Source of the DNA: Pseudomonadota bacterium
GTDB taxonomy: Bacteria > Pseudomonadota > Alphaproteobacteria > Rickettsiales > SXRF01
Direction of reading: 5' to 3'
Assembly (NCBI GenBank): GCA_963205195.1
Contig: CAUJHR010000007.1
Location: 1 to 64,000, forward strand
DNA length: 64,000 nucleotides
The notes beneath the pieces were generated by a model. It did not search any database and was not told where the DNA came from. It saw only the letters and a list, made by a program, of their open reading frames with translations. Every line of letters begins with the position of its first letter. Position 1 is the stretch's first letter. The position numbers were made by a program, and so were the translations under genes. Positions 33,188 through 42,480 of this stretch are shown here, in pieces.

Positions 33188-36049
33188 ATGGATCTGGAAC
33201 TTGAAAATATACTGACCCCGGAACGCAAAAAAATTCTTAAGATAGCTGCTATTACATTATTTATTGTAATAGGTTTGTTTGAAGGTGTGTTTTTTTATGT
33301 GAAAAGTGCTATTCGCCCGGAGGCATACGAACAGCAGGTGCTGGATGCCATTAAAAAACAGACTGGGCAGGATATTAAAATAAACGGTGAGGTGAAATTT
33401 AAAATACTCCCAAGCCCCAAGCTGGTATTTTCCGATATTGCATCCTACAGCACATCCACTACTTCGGTTCCCACATTTTCCATAGAAAAAGTTGAGATAT
33501 ATATTACGCCTATGTCGGTGTTTTCCCACCAGATCGAGCTGTCAGGGATCAAGCTTGTACGGCCTGTGCTTTCGATAGAGCGCGCTGAAGATAACACCAT
33601 CCACTGGGACTGGCTCAATTCAAAGCTATTAAAAGCGCTGGATGGCGATAATAACAAGGGGGTATCGCTGCCGCTATTTATTGATTATGGCGAACTCAGG
33701 TACAGGGACCCGCTAAATGCTAAAGAATTCCTTATTGAAAACATAAACGCAAATACTACCTATAGCCCGCAAATATCCTTGAATGGAACTCTGGATAGTT
33801 CAGGGCATGGCTTTGGCTTTATAATAGACAGCAAAACTACCGGCCTGCCGGTAACTGGTTCGGCATTCCCGCTCAATATAAAAATCACCGATGCTTATAG
33901 TAATGTGTTGACAATACAGAGTGTTATGGACCTGTCTGGCGATTCGCCAAAAGTAATTGGTAATTTTGACCTGAATTCAATAGATGTCGAAAAAATGCTG
34001 CAAAGCAGTTATGCGCGCAACTCAGATGAAATTGACGAAGCGCCCCTCACTCTGAATTTTAAAGGGGCATGGACCCTGGTTGACGATGCACTCCAGATGC
34101 AGGAAGTTGTATTAAGCGGCATGGGTTCTGAAGGTAAGGGTAAAGGAAGTATAGGCTGGAATAACTGGTATCCGACATTTGGGGTTGACCTTGATTTTGA
34201 CTATATAGATTACCATCAATGGAAAAGGCTTGCTGAAAGCCATGCCAAGGTCGCAAAAGCGCTTGCTGAAAGCGAGGACCAGCCATCTTATGAATATTAC
34301 AAGGAAAACCCGCTGCCTGAAAATATTGAATTCAAATTCAATATAAATGCCCAGAAAGTGCTTTCCGGCAAGGAAGAGTGGAAGGATATAAAAATTAATG
34401 GTGTGCTTGATAAAGGTGCGCTTACCATAAACCAGTGTGACATTAACTTGAACGGTGACGGTCTGCTATCAATATTTGGCGTGGTTTCGCAAGGCGGCAA
34501 TGGTGACCTGCGTTTTGAAGGTAATATGGAATCCAAAGGAAAATCGCTGCGTGATGCCATAACCATGTTCTACCCGGCAGGAAGTGACCTTCCTACTATC
34601 GGTACAGGCGAATTTTCAATACGCTCAAACCTATATGCCAATGCGACACAGATCCGCATATTTGAAGCTAGCGCAACTATAGACGACACTCCTATTTCTG
34701 GCGCACTTACGGCTTATCTTGATTCACAATTGCGTATCGATGCAAAGGTAAAGCTGAATGATGTAAATTTTGATACAATCCGTGATACGCTTCGCAAGCA
34801 AAGCATTGAGGATACCAAGGCCAAGGACGCTGGAGCGCCTGCGCCTTTACGCCCTACCACAGGATTTGACTGGTTGCGCCGACTTTCGACCAGGCTTGAT
34901 GTTAAGGTGTATGTTGATAACTTCACTTTCATGGAGCGCAAGGGTGATCGTGTGTCTTTTGCCCTTTATGCCTATGCTGGTGATTTGAGGATAACCAATT
35001 TACAGCTTATATATCCTGATGGGGTTTCTGAAGCTAACTGTACCGTGGATGTGCGCGGCCAACTTCCATTTATCAGCATGATGGTCAATGCTGACCAGGT
35101 TGATACCCGCTATTTCTCAATGCTTGCAGAGAGTGAGGAAAATTACCCGGTTCCTGTTAATAATGTGAAGACTAATAAGAAGAAGCCGAAAATCAAGGAA
35201 GAACCGAAACCTGAACCTGCCCAACAAGCTGAAAAAACCCTAAGCGAAAAACTGGATATTGAGAAAATGGATACGCCGGTTCCGCTGGCGTGGATGGATA
35301 ATTTTAATGGTAATTTTGATATTACCCTGCGTAAATTTATCCATAAAAATGTTTTTGTAGATAAGGTTAAATTGCAGGCGAAGCTGGATAATAAAAAGAT
35401 CATGATCCAGAAGCTGAGTTTTGTATATTCGCAGGCGCAAACCAATATTATAGGTACTATTTTTGGCGGTAAGGTGCCTGGAATGGCTATAAGCTTCACT
35501 ATGGCAAATGCCGATATATACGAGATCATGAAGCCGATAATCAATATAAAGAATATATCCGGCATGACCAGCCTGAGCGGTGTTATCAACACTAACGGCT
35601 GGAGTTTCCATGAATGGCTGCAACAGATGGATGCTAACCTGCTTATTGCCGCGCGCGGTGTAAAAGTAGAAGGCATTAACTTAAATGGCGTGAGTAACGT
35701 TGTGGATGTGGCGAGATCATCCGCCGACGTATTCAACAACGTAAATAACGTGCTTACCAAGGGCGCTACTGAATTCTCTGTTGACGGTTCGATGAATATC
35801 CAGGACGGAGAATTGCGTTCACCAAGCCTTACACTACGCAGCGGGCTTGTTACCGGTACTATTGCAGGCGGGGTAAAACTTGAATCAATGGTCGGCCAGT
35901 TTTCTGTATTATTTCGCTTTGCTAATCTATTATCTGACACTATACCAACTATGATTATTCAACTTTCAGGAAATATGAATAAGCCTGACCTTAAAGTTGA
36001 TACTGCTTCACTTGAGGATTTTGTAGCACGTAGAAATGTTGGTAAATAG
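33188..36049 (+). CDS. AsmA-family (bridge-like lipid transport) envelope protein
   Basis: 953 residues with one N-terminal membrane segment (about 17-37) and a very long periplasmic beta-rich region. The AsmA N-terminal pattern is clear: IKKQTGQDIKINGEVKFKILPSPKLVFSDI and VEIYITPMSVFSHQIELSGIKLVRPVLSIE. The C-terminal DUF-like AsmA_2 region contains INLNGVSNVVDVARSSADVFNN, FSVDGSMNIQDGELRSPSLTLRSGLVTGTIAGGVKLESM. AsmA/YhdP/TamB proteins form hydrophobic grooves bridging inner and outer membranes. A charged Lys/Pro/Glu insertion lies at about 655-690. Confidence 0.85.
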   Translation: MDLELENILTPERKKILKIAAITLFIVIGLFEGVFFYVKSAIRPEAYEQQVLDAIKKQTGQDIKINGEVKFKILPSPKLVFSDIASYSTSTTSVPTFSIEKVEIYITPMSVFSHQIELSGIKLVRPVLSIERAEDNTIHWDWLNSKLLKALDGDNNKGVSLPLFIDYGELRYRDPLNAKEFLIENINANTTYSPQISLNGTLDSSGHGFGFIIDSKTTGLPVTGSAFPLNIKITDAYSNVLTIQSVMDLSGDSPKVIGNFDLNSIDVEKMLQSSYARNSDEIDEAPLTLNFKGAWTLVDDALQMQEVVLSGMGSEGKGKGSIGWNNWYPTFGVDLDFDYIDYHQWKRLAESHAKVAKALAESEDQPSYEYYKENPLPENIEFKFNINAQKVLSGKEEWKDIKINGVLDKGALTINQCDINLNGDGLLSIFGVVSQGGNGDLRFEGNMESKGKSLRDAITMFYPAGSDLPTIGTGEFSIRSNLYANATQIRIFEASATIDDTPISGALTAYLDSQLRIDAKVKLNDVNFDTIRDTLRKQSIEDTKAKDAGAPAPLRPTTGFDWLRRLSTRLDVKVYVDNFTFMERKGDRVSFALYAYAGDLRITNLQLIYPDGVSEANCTVDVRGQLPFISMMVNADQVDTRYFSMLAESEENYPVPVNNVKTNKKKPKIKEEPKPEPAQQAEKTLSEKLDIEKMDTPVPLAWMDNFNGNFDITLRKFIHKNVFVDKVKLQAKLDNKKIMIQKLSFVYSQAQTNIIGTIFGGKVPGMAISFTMANADIYEIMKPIINIKNISGMTSLSGVINTNGWSFHEWLQQMDANLLIAARGVKVEGINLNGVSNVVDVARSSADVFNNVNNVLTKGATEFSVDGSMNIQDGELRSPSLTLRSGLVTGTIAGGVKLESMVGQFSVLFRFANLLSDTIPTMIIQLSGNMNKPDLKVDTASLEDFVARRNVGK

Positions 36050-36061
36050 GAATCATAAGTA

Positions 36062-37312
36062 ATGATCATAGTTCAGAAGTCTGCCGAACTGAAACTGATG
36101 GAACTGCTCGGCATCATCCGCGACCCCGCGGGCTGGCAGGCTGTGCATTTCCATTTAAGCGACCTGCTTGAGCAATATCAAAGTGAATATCAGTTCAAGA
36201 TCGCTATAAACCTGATCCACGACCTGCTGAAAGGATATGAAGGCGGCATCTACCAGATGGTGGATAATAGCATTATCGTGGTATGTGGCGAGCTGGATAA
36301 AAATATACTCAGCAAACTTATTTTCCAGCTGCGCTATTTATATATGGATGATCCGCTTAGCTACTTTGAAGATGGCGGAGAGAACCCGGATTTCTGCACT
36401 ACTTATGATTTGCGTACCCAGTGGCAGGAGTTCATGGATATGTGCGGAAGGCGTATGGCGCTGCTAGTACGCAAGAATTCTGCACCAGAGCGCACAGAAC
36501 GCGAAACAGCGAATAACAACGATGCGCTGGAGCAAGCAGCACGCGCTAAAAATTCAGTGCAGAAGGGCTTTAACGTGCTCAGGATGGTTAGCATAGAGCG
36601 CGACCTTGCGCGCTCTGATATACAAAGCGTTATGCGCCGCCAGCCTGTATGTGTGGTAAGTCCGGCACTCAGTGTGCGCCGTGTTTTTGATGAGATGTAT
36701 ATGAATATCGCGCATCTGCGCCAGCTTCTAAAAATGGAGGTTGACCTGCTTGGCAACCGCTGGCTGTTCAAATACCTGACACAGCTTCTTGATTTAAGGA
36801 TGCTTGACCTAATAAAGCAGAACATGGTGCGCTACCTGGAATCGCCTGTTAGCCTTAACCTCAATGTAGAAACCCTTATCTCAGGGAAATTTGCTGAGTT
36901 TGATGCGCTGGTAAAGCCTTCGGCCAAAGTTTCGGTGGTTATTGAGGTTCCGGTTGTGGATGTTTTTGCCGATATAAATGCTTTCCACATGGCCAGGCGT
37001 GAAGTTCAGAGGCTTGGCTACCGCGTTTGCCTGGACGGTCTCAGCACTGAAAGTTTCCTGATGATAGACCGTGAAAAACTGGGAGTTGATTTAGTAAAAG
37101 TGCAGTGGAACGCAGATATAGAAGCCGACCTGGACAGCAAGGAAAACAAGGAAATAATCAAAGCGGTCAGCAGCTTTGGAAGCAACCGCGTGATACTTTG
37201 CCGCTGTGATACCAAGGAAGCCGTCCAATATGGGCAGGCGCTTGGTATTTCGCTATTCCAAGGGCGCTATATTGACAGTATACTCACCCCGAATGCTAAG
37301 ATAGAGAATTAG
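36062..37312 (+). CDS. Protein with a degenerate EAL-like C-terminal domain
   Basis: 416 residues. The N-terminal 150 residues are an unrecognised mixed domain; residues 160-270 are helical. The C-terminal part (about 270-410) follows the EAL fold order: SLNLNVETLISGKFAEFD, VVIEVPVVDVF (EAL position reads IEVP), GYRVCLDGLSTESF (DDFG position reads DGLS), VDLVKVQWN and QALGISLFQGRYI (family LG...QGY.I). Most cyclic-di-GMP metal ligands are absent, so it is probably a binding or scaffold protein, not a phosphodiesterase. It starts 12 bases after the AsmA-like gene. Confidence 0.65.
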   Translation: MIIVQKSAELKLMELLGIIRDPAGWQAVHFHLSDLLEQYQSEYQFKIAINLIHDLLKGYEGGIYQMVDNSIIVVCGELDKNILSKLIFQLRYLYMDDPLSYFEDGGENPDFCTTYDLRTQWQEFMDMCGRRMALLVRKNSAPERTERETANNNDALEQAARAKNSVQKGFNVLRMVSIERDLARSDIQSVMRRQPVCVVSPALSVRRVFDEMYMNIAHLRQLLKMEVDLLGNRWLFKYLTQLLDLRMLDLIKQNMVRYLESPVSLNLNVETLISGKFAEFDALVKPSAKVSVVIEVPVVDVFADINAFHMARREVQRLGYRVCLDGLSTESFLMIDREKLGVDLVKVQWNADIEADLDSKENKEIIKAVSSFGSNRVILCRCDTKEAVQYGQALGISLFQGRYIDSILTPNAKIEN

Positions 37313-37324
37313 AGGCCAATTCCC

Positions 37325-37405
37325 GGTTGCCAGTTTTCAGTGGTCAGGCAACGGATTTTATTGTTTAATTACAACTACTGACAACTAGCAACAGGCAACA
37401 GGGAA
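37325..37405. repeat. Inverted repeat of the AGTTGCTAGTT family
   Basis: ATTCCCGGTTGCCAGTTTTCAGTGGTCAGG pairs with CTACTGACAACTAGCAACAGGCAACAGGGAACT across a 20-base AT-rich loop. The same sequence family forms the hairpin at 53379-53472. It fills the gap between the EAL-like gene and the prepilin peptidase-like gene. Confidence 0.65.
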
Positions 37406-37414
37406 CTAATAATT

Positions 37415-38176
37415 ATGACGAATAATCTTTTTGCGGCGGCGGCTACGATGGAGCCGCGCTTCGTAATTTCGGGGATAATATGGGCGGCGCTTATGGGGCT
37501 TATAGCCGGTAATTATGCCTCGTCGCTGATCCACCGGCTGCCGCGTGGGAAATCGCTGCTGGAAAAAGCCGCACATTGCGGAAGCTGCGGAACATTGCTA
37601 CAGGTGCGCGACCTTTTCCCGGTTTTTTCAGCAACGCTGCTGGGGCACCGCTGCCGTTATTGCGGCACATCGTTTCCGTCAACTTATACTCTGATAGAGA
37701 TTATATTGGGATTGGTTTTCGTGCCGATATTCCTGCAATTCGGGTTTGGCGATGTTTTTGTCCTGATCGGTGTTATCAGTACATTTTTTGTCATCATAGC
37801 TGCCATAGAGATAAATGATAATGTGCTAAGTGGTAAAGCCATGGTGGTTGCTGCTATTGCAGGGATGCTGCTTAGGACGCATGTGGATGGCCAGCTTTTC
37901 CATTTTGTTCTGGGCGGCCTGTTTGGTGCAATCGCCGGGGCTGTAATCTGGCGCAAATCCATAACTAAGGTAGGGCATATCTACAAGCTCCCAAAACAGG
38001 CGGAACTCATGGTTACAGCCGGGATATGCGTTGGTTCCGATGCGTTCGTAAAATTCCTGGTTTTGCTTGCTGCCGCTAGCGTGCTGTTTTGGGTGCTTTC
38101 AAAGGTTGTAAATAAAAAATTCTGTGTGAGTGTGGCTTTTGCTACCTCAGTTATTGCGGTGTTGATTTTTGGATGA
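37415..38176 (+). CDS. Prepilin peptidase-like membrane protein with altered catalytic motifs
   Basis: 253 residues. The cytoplasmic zinc-type domain of PilD is present: LIAGNYASSLIHRLPRG, then CGSCG and CRYCG (two CxxC pairs), followed by IPVxYTLIE-like STYTLIEIILG and several membrane helices. In the peptidase part the two Asp motifs are changed: the IDxD region reads AAIEINDNVLSG and the GxGDxK region reads LPKQAELMVTAG, so both catalytic Asp positions carry Glu. No pilin or secretion genes lie nearby. The repeat GGATGACAG contributes its stop codon. Confidence 0.72.
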   Translation: MTNNLFAAAATMEPRFVISGIIWAALMGLIAGNYASSLIHRLPRGKSLLEKAAHCGSCGTLLQVRDLFPVFSATLLGHRCRYCGTSFPSTYTLIEIILGLVFVPIFLQFGFGDVFVLIGVISTFFVIIAAIEINDNVLSGKAMVVAAIAGMLLRTHVDGQLFHFVLGGLFGAIAGAVIWRKSITKVGHIYKLPKQAELMVTAGICVGSDAFVKFLVLLAAASVLFWVLSKVVNKKFCVSVAFATSVIAVLIFG

Positions 38177-38226
38177 CAGATGACAAGAATGTTCAGTCAT
38201 CCGTAATGCGTCATCCGTTATCTGGT
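38171..38226. repeat. GATGAC/GTCATC repeat between convergent genes
   Basis: GGATGACAGATGAC, a short loop, then GTCATCCGTAATGCGTCATCC: opposite-facing arms of the GATGAC family. The left arm carries the TGA stop of the prepilin peptidase-like gene and the right arm abuts the bamE stop. Confidence 0.6.
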
Positions 38227-38723
38227 TAGAATATCCCGCCGTTGCTTGGGGATTTACGCCCTGTGGCCGGGGAATCGCCGCTGCCGCCCGGCTTGTTAAA
38301 GCGCCCAAGATTGCCCAGTGTCTGGTCGATAAAGCTCAATGAATGACCCTCGGTTGGGGTGGTGCGTTTTACCAGCGCTACGTCCTTGCCATCATCCTTA
38401 TCATAGAAGTGTACATCGCTTACCACGCCTGCAGGATCGAAGGTTATATCAACCGTATCCTGGGCGACTACTGAAGGTTTCATGAAGCCCACTGCCTCTT
38501 TACGGGCAGAAACATAATACCATGTTTCCGGGCCGAAGCTGGACTGGGAGGAGGGGGAGCCGAATTTATCGAGTATTTCCTGCTTGCTGGTCTGGCCGAT
38601 CTTTATCTCTTCTTTCCAGTTCGCCTGCTGGATATAGCCCCTGGTCTCAACTTTTGGCGAGCAGGAGGCAAGGAATAGGATGGTTGCAATGTAGGATAAT
38701 TTAACCAATTGTATTTGCTTCAT
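38226..38723 (-). CDS. bamE: BamE/SmpA/OmlA lipoprotein
   Basis: 165 residues with lipoprotein signal and lipobox LFLASC (Cys21). The SmpA/OmlA domain is visible as IKIGQTSKQEILDKFGSPSSQSSFGPETWYYVSAR, with VDITFDPAGVVSDVHFYD. The last 50 residues are Gly/Ser/Pro-rich and probably disordered. BamE is an accessory subunit of the outer-membrane protein assembly machine. Confidence 0.9.
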   Translation of the reverse strand: MKQIQLVKLSYIATILFLASCSPKVETRGYIQQANWKEEIKIGQTSKQEILDKFGSPSSQSSFGPETWYYVSARKEAVGFMKPSVVAQDTVDITFDPAGVVSDVHFYDKDDGKDVALVKRTTPTEGHSLSFIDQTLGNLGRFNKPGGSGDSPATGRKSPSNGGIF

Positions 38724-38971
38724 AAAGCACCATAAAAAATGAGTTTGAGGCGATAAGCTTAGTTTATTGTTTTACGTAAGGCAAATAAAAGAAACCTGTT
38801 TGGGGTGAATTATGGTAAGATTTAATATTATTCCCTTTGATTTTTACCTGATAGCTAAGTAAAACCTTAATATTGATTTATATAAATTTGTCATCTCAGG
38901 CAAAGCGATAGATATTTAACATTATAAAGCAAAATCCCGCATGTGGATTTTGCCTATTTAGGGAGTTTTAT
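38724..38971. other. AT-rich spacer between bamE and dcd with a small hairpin
   Basis: Contains the two divergent promoters, not resolvable by eye. A perfect short hairpin GCAAAATCC-N7-GGATTTTGC lies at 38929-38953, just before the dcd Shine-Dalgarno (GGGAG); its arms match the inner palindrome at 8052-8076. It could influence dcd translation or be a mobile palindrome remnant. Confidence 0.55.
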
Positions 38972-39535
38972 ATGGGAATTATGCCAGATAGCTGGATACG
39001 TGAACAGGCAAAAAAAGGCATGATCGATCCGTTCGTGGAAAATTTAAAGCGCGAAGGAGTTATATCTTACGGTGTGTCATCGTATGGATATGATGCACGT
39101 GTTTCTGACGAATTCAAAATTTTCACCAATGTTGATTCAGCAGTGGTTGACCCAAAGGAATTTTCCCCGAAAGGTTTTGTAGACCGTAAAGCTCCTGTGT
39201 GCATCATCCCGCCTAATAGCTTTGTGCTGGCGCATACTGTTGAATATTTCCGCATACCGCGTGATGTGCTGGTTGTGTGTGTTGGAAAATCGACATACGC
39301 ACGCTGCGGCATCATTGTGAATGTAACCCCTTTGGAGCCTGAATGGGAAGGGCATGTGACCCTGGAATTTTCAAATACCACCCCATTGCCAGCAAAAATA
39401 TACGCCAATGAAGGTGCGTGCCAGTTTTTGTTCTTAAAAGGTGAAACTGTTTGCGAAGTTTCTTACGGAGACCGCAAAGGAAAATACCAGGGGCAAAAGG
39501 GAGTCACTTTGCCGCGTATCGAGAAGGTAGCATAA
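38972..39535 (+). CDS. dcd: dCTP deaminase
   Basis: 187 residues. Family motifs: [99 protein letters not shown] in successive strands, with catalytic Glu in TPLEPEWEG, and [13 protein letters not shown] at the C-terminus. It converts dCTP to dUTP for thymidylate synthesis. A GGGAG site seven bases upstream sets the start. Confidence 0.93.
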   Translation: MGIMPDSWIREQAKKGMIDPFVENLKREGVISYGVSSYGYDARVSDEFKIFTNVDSAVVDPKEFSPKGFVDRKAPVCIIPPNSFVLAHTVEYFRIPRDVLVVCVGKSTYARCGIIVNVTPLEPEWEGHVTLEFSNTTPLPAKIYANEGACQFLFLKGETVCEVSYGDRKGKYQGQKGVTLPRIEKVA

Positions 39536-39536
39536 T

Positions 39537-39589
39537 GAAACTCTACTTTGGCTTCAAACCTGCTTTCGATGGAACGCTCAAATTATAGA
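39537..39589 (+). repeat. Truncated family A hairpin element
   Basis: GAAACTCTACTTTGGCTTCAAACCTGCTTTCGATGGAA matches left halves of the family, especially the copy at 44517 (GCTTCAAATCTGCTTGCGATGAAA). The apical stem and right arm are missing. It lies directly 3' of dcd. Confidence 0.55.
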
Positions 39590-39605
39590 AATGGGTAAAT
39601 AAAGA

Positions 39606-40916
39606 ATGGATAAAATCCGCATTATTGGTGGCACGCGCTTAAGTGGGAAAATCCCAATTTCCGGCGCTAAGAATGCTGCACTGCCATTGATGGCAGCAAG
39701 CCTTCTGACCGATGGCAAGCTAGCCCTTTCCAACGTGCCATACCTTGCTGATATTGTGACCATGGCTAACCTTCTGGCACAGCATGGCGTTGATATTTCC
39801 TTCTCTGCCCCTGCAAAAAATATCGGGCGTACCATGTCGCTTTCTGCCGGCAATATCCATAACCTTACTGCGCCTTATGAACTGGTACGTACTATGCGCG
39901 CTTCGGTTTTAGTGCTTGGGCCATTGCTTGCACGGTTTGGCGCTGCGAAAGTTTCACTGCCGGGCGGTTGTGCTATCGGTACGCGCCCGATTGATCTGCA
40001 CTTAAAAGCTTTAGAGCAGATGGGAGCACATATCGAGCTTGCGGAGGGTTACATTCACGCCCATACGCATGGCAAGCTGCAAGGCGCGGAAATAACTTTT
40101 GAAAAAGTTTCGGTTGGGGCTACGGAAAATATCCTGATGGCGGCGAGTCTTGCTGAGGGCATTACCATAATCCACAATGCGGCGCGGGAACCTGAAGTCT
40201 GCGACCTTGCTTATTGTTTGGTGGAAATGGGCGCGCAGATTGAAGGAATTGGCACGGATACAATACGCATAACCGGGGTTGATGAACTGCATGGCTGCGA
40301 TTATAGCGTAGTGCCTGACCGCATTGAGGCTGGGTCATTCGCGGCTGCGGTTGCAATTACCGGCGGGGATTGCGAACTGGTTGGGGCGCGTATGGAGCAT
40401 ATGCAATCGGTTGCAGAAAAATTCGCTGATGCGGGTGTTGAGATGATAGAAACTGAAAATGGTATTCGCGTAATAGCGGATAAAAAAATTCAGTGCATTG
40501 ATATTATAACCCAGCCATATCCGGGCTTCCCTACTGACATGCAGGCACAGATGATGGCGCTTTTATGCGTGGCTGACGGCGCCTCAATGATAACTGAAAC
40601 GATATTTGAGAATCGTTACATGCACGTGCCGGAGCTTATGCGGATGGGCGCGAAAGTAATTACCCACGGATCGAGCGCAATGATACGCGGAACTGATGAA
40701 CTGAATGGTGCAGAAGTGATGGCAACCGACCTGCGCGCCTCTCTCTCGCTGGTTATTGCAGCGCTTGCGGCCAAGGGCGAAACCGTCATCCACCGCGTTT
40801 ATCATTTGGACCGCGGTTATGAAAGGCTTGAAGAAAAATTATCGGCGTGCGGTGCGAATATCGAGCGTATCAGCGAGAGAACTGCGGCAAGTTTTAAAAT
40901 ACCGGAAGCGGCGTAA
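39606..40916 (+). CDS. murA: UDP-N-acetylglucosamine 1-carboxyvinyltransferase
   Basis: 436 residues, full length. [30 protein letters not shown] is the EPSP-synthase-fold start; catalytic Cys122 lies in [36 protein letters not shown] and [16 protein letters not shown] are conserved later. It performs the first committed step of peptidoglycan synthesis, and Cys at this position means it should be fosfomycin-sensitive. It is followed six bases later by the HD hydrolase gene. Confidence 0.95.
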   Translation: MDKIRIIGGTRLSGKIPISGAKNAALPLMAASLLTDGKLALSNVPYLADIVTMANLLAQHGVDISFSAPAKNIGRTMSLSAGNIHNLTAPYELVRTMRASVLVLGPLLARFGAAKVSLPGGCAIGTRPIDLHLKALEQMGAHIELAEGYIHAHTHGKLQGAEITFEKVSVGATENILMAASLAEGITIIHNAAREPEVCDLAYCLVEMGAQIEGIGTDTIRITGVDELHGCDYSVVPDRIEAGSFAAAVAITGGDCELVGARMEHMQSVAEKFADAGVEMIETENGIRVIADKKIQCIDIITQPYPGFPTDMQAQMMALLCVADGASMITETIFENRYMHVPELMRMGAKVITHGSSAMIRGTDELNGAEVMATDLRASLSLVIAALAAKGETVIHRVYHLDRGYERLEEKLSACGANIERISERTAASFKIPEAA

Positions 40917-40922
40917 GGGGTT

Positions 40923-41825
40923 ATGGAAAACGCAGAAAAATATCCTGAAAAAGTAAGGGACATACTCTACAAGGATATTTTCCAGCGCGAGGAAAATGAT
41001 CCGGTAAGGCTTGCGTATGAGATTGCTGTTAAAATGCATTCAGGGCAGAAGCGCAAGGGCGAGGATGAACTCGATTATATAACCCATCCCCTCCAGGTTT
41101 ACGACATGGTGAAAAAATGCATAGGCGATGACCCGGTTGTAGACAAAGATTTAACATTAGCTGCCGCGCTCCTGCATGATACGGTGGAGGATTCTTACAA
41201 AAAGGGAGATAAAATCAAGGAAGTCGCCCGGATGGATGCTATCATAGAGATACAAAAGGAATTTATCCGCTTGGTTAAAGCAGGGCATTTGGATTCGAAA
41301 TTCCCGGAAAAAATGGTCGACCTTATCACAGAGCTTACCAACCCTGCTGAGACTATGGATAAAGAGCAAAAGCGCTTATACCAGGTTGGTAAAGCCCGCA
41401 CTGCGCTTGCGAATACAAACCTGATAAAAATATGCGACCAGACCCTGAATGTAATTTCCAATATAGAAGAAAGGCCGCGTGATTGGGATTATCGCAGACT
41501 TATAGATTATACAAATAAAGCGACGGCAGTAGTTAAAGCGGCTGTAAGAAGTATAGACGAGGGCGATAAACATAAGGCAATGTCTGTGCTTGACCCCGAG
41601 TATGCTGAGTATGCAAAGGAAATTAATACCGCTTATGCGCGAGCTGCAAAACTTGCCGGGCGGGTATATTCGGATGTTTCAGATGAAGAATTAAGGATAT
41701 TAAAGAATATGTTAACTGCAGGTAAGCCGATACCTTCGCCAGTGCCGGTTGCGAATTTTTCTATGGCAGAGCTGGTAGATAATGCCCGCCGTGATGGAGG
41801 AAAAATCCATGGCTTCAGCAGGTGA
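40923..41825 (+). CDS. HD-domain hydrolase of the SpoT/MESH1 type
   Basis: 300 residues. The (p)ppGpp hydrolase-type HD pattern is visible: AVKMHSGQKRKGEDELDYITHPLQV (His...Arg...Gly...HP), ALLHDTVEDS (HD), and LIKICDQTLNVISN (the distal Asp region), all in the first 180 residues. No synthetase, TGS or ACT domain, so a small alarmone hydrolase or another nucleotide phosphohydrolase is likely. The C-terminal 120 residues are helical. It overlaps hisG by 17 bases. Confidence 0.75.
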   Translation: MENAEKYPEKVRDILYKDIFQREENDPVRLAYEIAVKMHSGQKRKGEDELDYITHPLQVYDMVKKCIGDDPVVDKDLTLAAALLHDTVEDSYKKGDKIKEVARMDAIIEIQKEFIRLVKAGHLDSKFPEKMVDLITELTNPAETMDKEQKRLYQVGKARTALANTNLIKICDQTLNVISNIEERPRDWDYRRLIDYTNKATAVVKAAVRSIDEGDKHKAMSVLDPEYAEYAKEINTAYARAAKLAGRVYSDVSDEELRILKNMLTAGKPIPSPVPVANFSMAELVDNARRDGGKIHGFSR

Positions 41826-42480
41826 TATGCAGCCGATAATCATAGCTATCGCCAAGGGGCGGATACAGGAAGAAGTGGTACCTATCTTGCAAAAGATAGG
41901 TATTTTCCCCGATGAGGCTTTTTTTGACGATGGCGAGCGCCAATTGCAGTTTTCCTGCAAGGATTCGAATATTTCCATTATCCGCGTGCGTAGTTTTGAC
42001 GTGCCGACATTTGTCGCATTCGGCGCAGCACAGATCGGGATTGCGGGCAGCGATGTGCTTATGGAATTTGATTATTCCGATCTATATACACCGCTTGACC
42101 TGAATATCGGGCATTGCCGCCTATCGGTTGCCGAGCTTGAGGATGCAGAAGGCGCAGATGACATGGCGCGGGTAAGCCATATACGTGTTGCTACAAAATA
42201 TCCAAACATCACCAGCCGCCATTTTGCAAGCAAAGGCATACAGGCTGAGTGCATAAAACTTAGCGGTGCAATGGAGCTGGCGCCCAAGCTCAAACTTGCA
42301 CCGTGTATAGTAGACCTTGTAAGTTCAGGGCGTACACTTACCGCCAATGGATTGAAAGAAGTTGAAGTAATTGCTAAGGTTTCATCCAAGCTTATCGTAA
42401 ACCGCGCCGCATTCAAAACCCGCAACTTAGAGATCAGCGAGATAATAAATAATTTCCGCGAGGCTGTACAAAATGCTTAG
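41809..42480 (+). CDS. hisG: ATP phosphoribosyltransferase catalytic subunit (short form)
   Basis: 223 residues from the ATG at 41809, which has GGAGG eight bases upstream; the in-frame ATG at 41782 lacks one. IIIAIAKGRIQEEVVPIL, VPTFVAFGAAQIGIAGSDVLMEF and CIVDLVSSGRTLTANGLKEVEVI are HisG signatures. The C-terminal regulatory ACT-like domain is absent, so it is the short HisG that needs HisZ as allosteric partner; hisZ is not in the window. It overlaps hisD by eight bases. Confidence 0.93.
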   Translation: MASAGDMQPIIIAIAKGRIQEEVVPILQKIGIFPDEAFFDDGERQLQFSCKDSNISIIRVRSFDVPTFVAFGAAQIGIAGSDVLMEFDYSDLYTPLDLNIGHCRLSVAELEDAEGADDMARVSHIRVATKYPNITSRHFASKGIQAECIKLSGAMELAPKLKLAPCIVDLVSSGRTLTANGLKEVEVIAKVSSKLIVNRAAFKTRNLEISEIINNFREAVQNA

